From Peribacillus frigoritolerans (GTDB lineage: Bacteria; Bacillota; Bacilli; Bacillales; Bacillaceae): a stretch of 64,000 bases of DNA. Both the position numbers and the translations under genes were made by a program. This document shows, piece by piece, positions 61,288-64,000 of this stretch. Position 1 is the first letter of the stretch, and every line of letters starts with the position of its first letter. A model generated the notes under the pieces. The model ran no database searches and had not been told where the DNA came from. It was given only the letters and a program-made list of their open reading frames with translations. The DNA lies in the NCBI RefSeq assembly GCF_004358755.1, contig NZ_SMZY01000001.1, positions 620,001 to 684,000 of the forward strand, given 5' to 3'.

Positions 61288-62973
61288 GTGTTAAAAATAA
61301 AACATAAATCAGACATCGAAATCGCTCAGGAAGCACCAATCAAGCCAATCCAGGAGATTTTTGGAGATCTTGATATTCTAGAAGATGAAATTGAATATTA
61401 CGGAAAATACAAAGCAAAAATATCGTTGGAATTTTTAAATCGGGTGAAAACAAAACCTGACGGAAAAGTGATTTTGGTAACGGCTATTAATCCCACTCCT
61501 GCTGGAGAAGGAAAATCGACAGTAACCGTTGGACTTGGCCAGGCTCTTAATCTGCTGAAGAAAAAAGCCGTCATTGCGATGAGGGAGCCGTCACTCGGTC
61601 CAACAATGGGCATTAAAGGCGGAGCAGCTGGGGGCGGGTACTCGCAAGTCATTCCCATGGAAGAAATCAACCTGCATTTTACAGGTGACATACACGCAAT
61701 CACGACAGCTAATAATGCACTGTCAGCACTGATTGACAATCATATTCATCAAGGGAACGAATGCCAGATTGATCCGCGAAGAATCACCTGGAAAAGGGTC
61801 CTGGATTTAAATGACCGTGCCCTTAGAAATGTGGTCATTGGCCTTGGCGGACCGGCAAACGGAACACCCAGGGAAGATCATTTCGACATAACCGTAGCTT
61901 CAGAAATCATGGCCATTCTTTGTCTTGCCTCTGACCTTGATGATTTAAATAAAAGACTTTCTAAAATTGTTGTTGGCTTTTCTTATGAGCGGGAGCCAGT
62001 AACAGTCGGTGATTTGGGATACGAAGGAGCTTTGACTCTCTTATTGAAAGACGCCCTGAAACCTAATCTTGTTCAAACGCTAGAACACACGCCGGCGATC
62101 ATTCATGGTGGACCATTTGCAAACATTGCCCACGGCTGCAATAGCCTTCTCGGCACAAAAATGGCTGCAAAGCTCGGTGACTATGTTGTGACGGAAGCAG
62201 GATTCGGAGCTGATCTCGGAGCAGAGAAATTCCTTCATATTAAAACGCGGGCTGGAGAATTTTCACCTGCAGCGGTTGTCATAGTCGCAACAGTAAGAGC
62301 TTTAAAAATGCATGGAGGAGTACCGAAAGATAAGCTTGGCATCTCAAATAAAGATGCAATGCTTGCAGGTGCAGAAAATCTTGCGAAGCATATTGAATCG
62401 ATTGAAAGCTTCGGACTTCCTTATGTTGTAGCTGTTAATCGTTTTGTGACAGACTCAGAGGAAGAAACGGATGCACTCATGAAGTGGTGCGGGGAGCATT
62501 CTCATCCTGCAGCTCTTACGGAGGTTTGGGAAAAGGGCGGTGCAGGCGGAATAGAGCTTGCAGAAAAAGTACTTGAAACAATCGGGCATACGGAAAATCA
62601 CTTTGATTACTTATATGATTTAAATGACAGCATTAAGGATAAAATTGAAAAAGTTGCCAAATCTGTTTATGGAGCTAAAGGCGTTGATTTTTCGTCAAAG
62701 GCACTGAAGCAAGTAAAAGAATTTGAACAGTTTGGATGGTCAAATTTGCCGATCTGCATGGCAAAAACACAATACTCCCTGTCAGATCAGCCTGAGCTTC
62801 TTGGCCGGCCGAAGGATTTTACGCTCACTATCCGGGAACTGAAGCCATCAATTGGAGCGGGATTCCTGGTTTGTTTAACAGGGGATATTATGACAATGCC
62901 TGGTCTGCCTAAAAAACCGGCTGCGCTTTCAATGAGTGTGGATGAAAACGGCAAGGCAAGAGGACTGTTTTAA
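61288..62973 (+). CDS. fhs: Formate--tetrahydrofolate ligase
   Basis: This 561-residue enzyme makes 10-formyl-THF from formate, THF and ATP. The P-loop [14 protein letters not shown] is near residue 71. [24 protein letters not shown] is the conserved substrate region, and [11 protein letters not shown] is at the end. A GTG start is set about 8 nt after AGTAGGG. It heads an operon with the next two genes, which overlap by 1 and 1-4 nt. Confidence 0.96.
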   Translation: MLKIKHKSDIEIAQEAPIKPIQEIFGDLDILEDEIEYYGKYKAKISLEFLNRVKTKPDGKVILVTAINPTPAGEGKSTVTVGLGQALNLLKKKAVIAMREPSLGPTMGIKGGAAGGGYSQVIPMEEINLHFTGDIHAITTANNALSALIDNHIHQGNECQIDPRRITWKRVLDLNDRALRNVVIGLGGPANGTPREDHFDITVASEIMAILCLASDLDDLNKRLSKIVVGFSYEREPVTVGDLGYEGALTLLLKDALKPNLVQTLEHTPAIIHGGPFANIAHGCNSLLGTKMAAKLGDYVVTEAGFGADLGAEKFLHIKTRAGEFSPAAVVIVATVRALKMHGGVPKDKLGISNKDAMLAGAENLAKHIESIESFGLPYVVAVNRFVTDSEEETDALMKWCGEHSHPAALTEVWEKGGAGGIELAEKVLETIGHTENHFDYLYDLNDSIKDKIEKVAKSVYGAKGVDFSSKALKQVKEFEQFGWSNLPICMAKTQYSLSDQPELLGRPKDFTLTIRELKPSIGAGFLVCLTGDIMTMPGLPKKPAALSMSVDENGKARGLF

Positions 62974-63476
62974 TGTTTGATCCGACTGCTTTTGATAACT
63001 TAAAGGTCGTCCTGGAAGGGGCGATTTACGATGCTGATCTTGGCGGAGCCATTACCGTAATAGACCGAAAAGATTTAGTGGATCTGGCAGCCATGTCAAG
63101 ATCCTACCAAAATACGTTTCAATTAAAAGAAGGAAAAAAAGCGGCTTCCGCTGAATTTCATCTAGTGATGAATGTATCGCAATTATCCGGTGAACTGTTA
63201 AAAACCGCTGCTGTTCCCGGGTGTGAAGTAATTTTATTCTTCCATGTCCGGACACCGGAAAATAAGACGTATATTAAATCAATCGTTGAAGATCTTTGGG
63301 GCGCTCATCAAGCGGTAACTCACAGAATTTCATATGGAGTCCCGTTTGAGGTCTATCATCATACATTTGAAGTGCAATTCAACAGGCTTATCGGGGAAGA
63401 ACAGATAGATGACTTAATCGCTATGGCTGATCATGCCATCGATACCCTTGAAAAAATAGATGAAGGAGCAAAGTGA
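62973..63476 (+). CDS. Conserved protein of unknown function
   Basis: This 167-residue soluble protein lies between fhs (TAATG overlap) and the peroxidase gene (1-nt overlap). Visible features include [34 protein letters not shown], and [27 protein letters not shown]. It has no cysteine-pair, P-loop or membrane motif. The tight coupling suggests a one-carbon or stress role, but no family was recognised. Confidence 0.75.
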   Translation: MFDPTAFDNLKVVLEGAIYDADLGGAITVIDRKDLVDLAAMSRSYQNTFQLKEGKKAASAEFHLVMNVSQLSGELLKTAAVPGCEVILFFHVRTPENKTYIKSIVEDLWGAHQAVTHRISYGVPFEVYHHTFEVQFNRLIGEEQIDDLIAMADHAIDTLEKIDEGAK

Positions 63477-63961
63477 TGAGTATTTATGACATGAAAATGA
63501 AAACCATAAACGGCGCGGAACAATCTATGAGTACCTATAAAGGAAAGGTTCTTGTGATTGTGAACACAGCAAGCAAATGCGGCTTCACTCCGCAATATAA
63601 GGGACTGCAGGAGCTTTATGAACGCTATCAATCTGAAGGGCTTGAAATCTTGGGCTTTCCGTGCAACCAGTTTATGAGCCAGGAGCCGGGAGACGAAGAA
63701 GAAATTAAAAGCTTCTGTGAAATAAATTATGGAGTAACATTTCCGATGTTTGCAAAGGTTGATGTAAACGGCTCTGATGCCCATCCGCTTTTTACACACT
63801 TAACAAGCGAGGCGCCTGGTCTCTTGGGTTCAAAAGCAGTGAAGTGGAACTTTACGAAATTTTTAGTAGATCGAAACGGTAAAGCAGTTGAGAGGTTTTC
63901 GCCAAATACAGACCCTAAAGAATTGGAAGAGAAAATTCAGCAGCTGTTAAAAGAAGCTTAA
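63476..63961 (+). CDS. bsaA: Glutathione/thioredoxin peroxidase BsaA
   Basis: This 161-residue glutathione-peroxidase-fold protein has peroxidatic Cys in [13 protein letters not shown] and the conserved [13 protein letters not shown] with a second Cys. [13 protein letters not shown] contains the catalytic Trp-Asn. In Bacillus these enzymes usually use thioredoxin or bacillithiol. ATG 63476 follows AAGGAG by 8 nt and overlaps the previous stop. It is the last gene of the fhs operon. The last 39 bp of the window show nothing further. Confidence 0.93.
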   Translation: MSIYDMKMKTINGAEQSMSTYKGKVLVIVNTASKCGFTPQYKGLQELYERYQSEGLEILGFPCNQFMSQEPGDEEEIKSFCEINYGVTFPMFAKVDVNGSDAHPLFTHLTSEAPGLLGSKAVKWNFTKFLVDRNGKAVERFSPNTDPKELEEKIQQLLKEA

Positions 63962-64000
63962 GCTGGCTGAAGTATTTATTCATTTTTCATCATTTAAAAG

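Overview
The window is 64 kb of low-GC Gram-positive chromosome from a spore-forming Bacillaceae. Gene order follows the Bacillus subtilis panBCD-to-metA segment closely: panC-panD-dinG-ypmA-ypmB-aspB-asnS-dnaD-nth-ypoC-ponA-recU-yppC-sspM, then ypp genes, crr-like ypqE, yprAB, cotD, ypsA-gpsB-rnpB-ypsC, ypvA, ypwA, xpt-pbuX, bcsA-ypbQ, dynA-ypbS-ypcP, ypdQ-ypdP-ypeP-ypeQ, ypzA, cspD, ugtP and metA. Coat proteins, small acid-soluble spore proteins, strong AGGAGG-type ribosome sites and frequent GTG/TTG starts fit this lineage. The species cannot be named from the sequence alone. No prophage, insertion sequence, tRNA or CRISPR array was seen.

Layout. 1-9.2 kb: end of pantothenate synthesis (panC, panD), a DinG-type nuclease/helicase, aspartate aminotransferase, asparaginyl-tRNA synthetase, the primosome protein DnaD and endonuclease III. 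9.2-12.7 kb (minus strand): recU-ponA, recombination and cell-wall synthesis. 12.8-18.4 kb: small sporulation-type genes (sspM, csgA, a small heat-shock-like protein), ypp genes, a lone holin-like protein and a PTS IIA domain. 18.5-25.9 kb: the mrfAB (yprAB) repair pair, coat gene cotD, the divisome regulator gpsB, RNase P RNA and an rRNA methyltransferase. 26-34.8 kb: a second XPD-type helicase, an M32 carboxypeptidase, a guanine riboswitch with xpt-pbuX, a YkuD transpeptidase, a HAD phosphatase and an acetyltransferase. 34.8-43.3 kb is the most accessory part: a type III polyketide synthase pair, a tandem structured repeat, a Fur-controlled microprotein, a quinone-responsive azoreductase, a 52-bp hairpin array, a K+/H+ antiporter (khtTU), a CPBP protease divergent from a MerR regulator, and a short Spo0M. 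43.4-64 kb: the bacterial dynamin dynA, a 5'-3' exonuclease, two RNase H-like proteins around a queuosine-precursor transporter, cspD, a lone HPr, a methyltransferase-AIM24 pair, the glycolipid synthase ugtP, metA, and an operon of formate-THF ligase, an unknown protein and a glutathione peroxidase.

The most noteworthy unexplained signals are non-coding. (1) A family of roughly 120-bp repeats is present in at least seven full or partial copies, all in the same orientation. Its paired arms change together between copies, and its right end repeatedly abuts functional sites. (2) Six and a half 52-bp units each carry a GGAATCA/TGATTCC hairpin. (3) A 28-codon ORF sits behind a textbook Fur-box promoter with its own terminator. 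(4) A candidate small RNA shows UCCUUU in a predicted loop. (5) There are structured leaders ahead of khtTU and ypdP.
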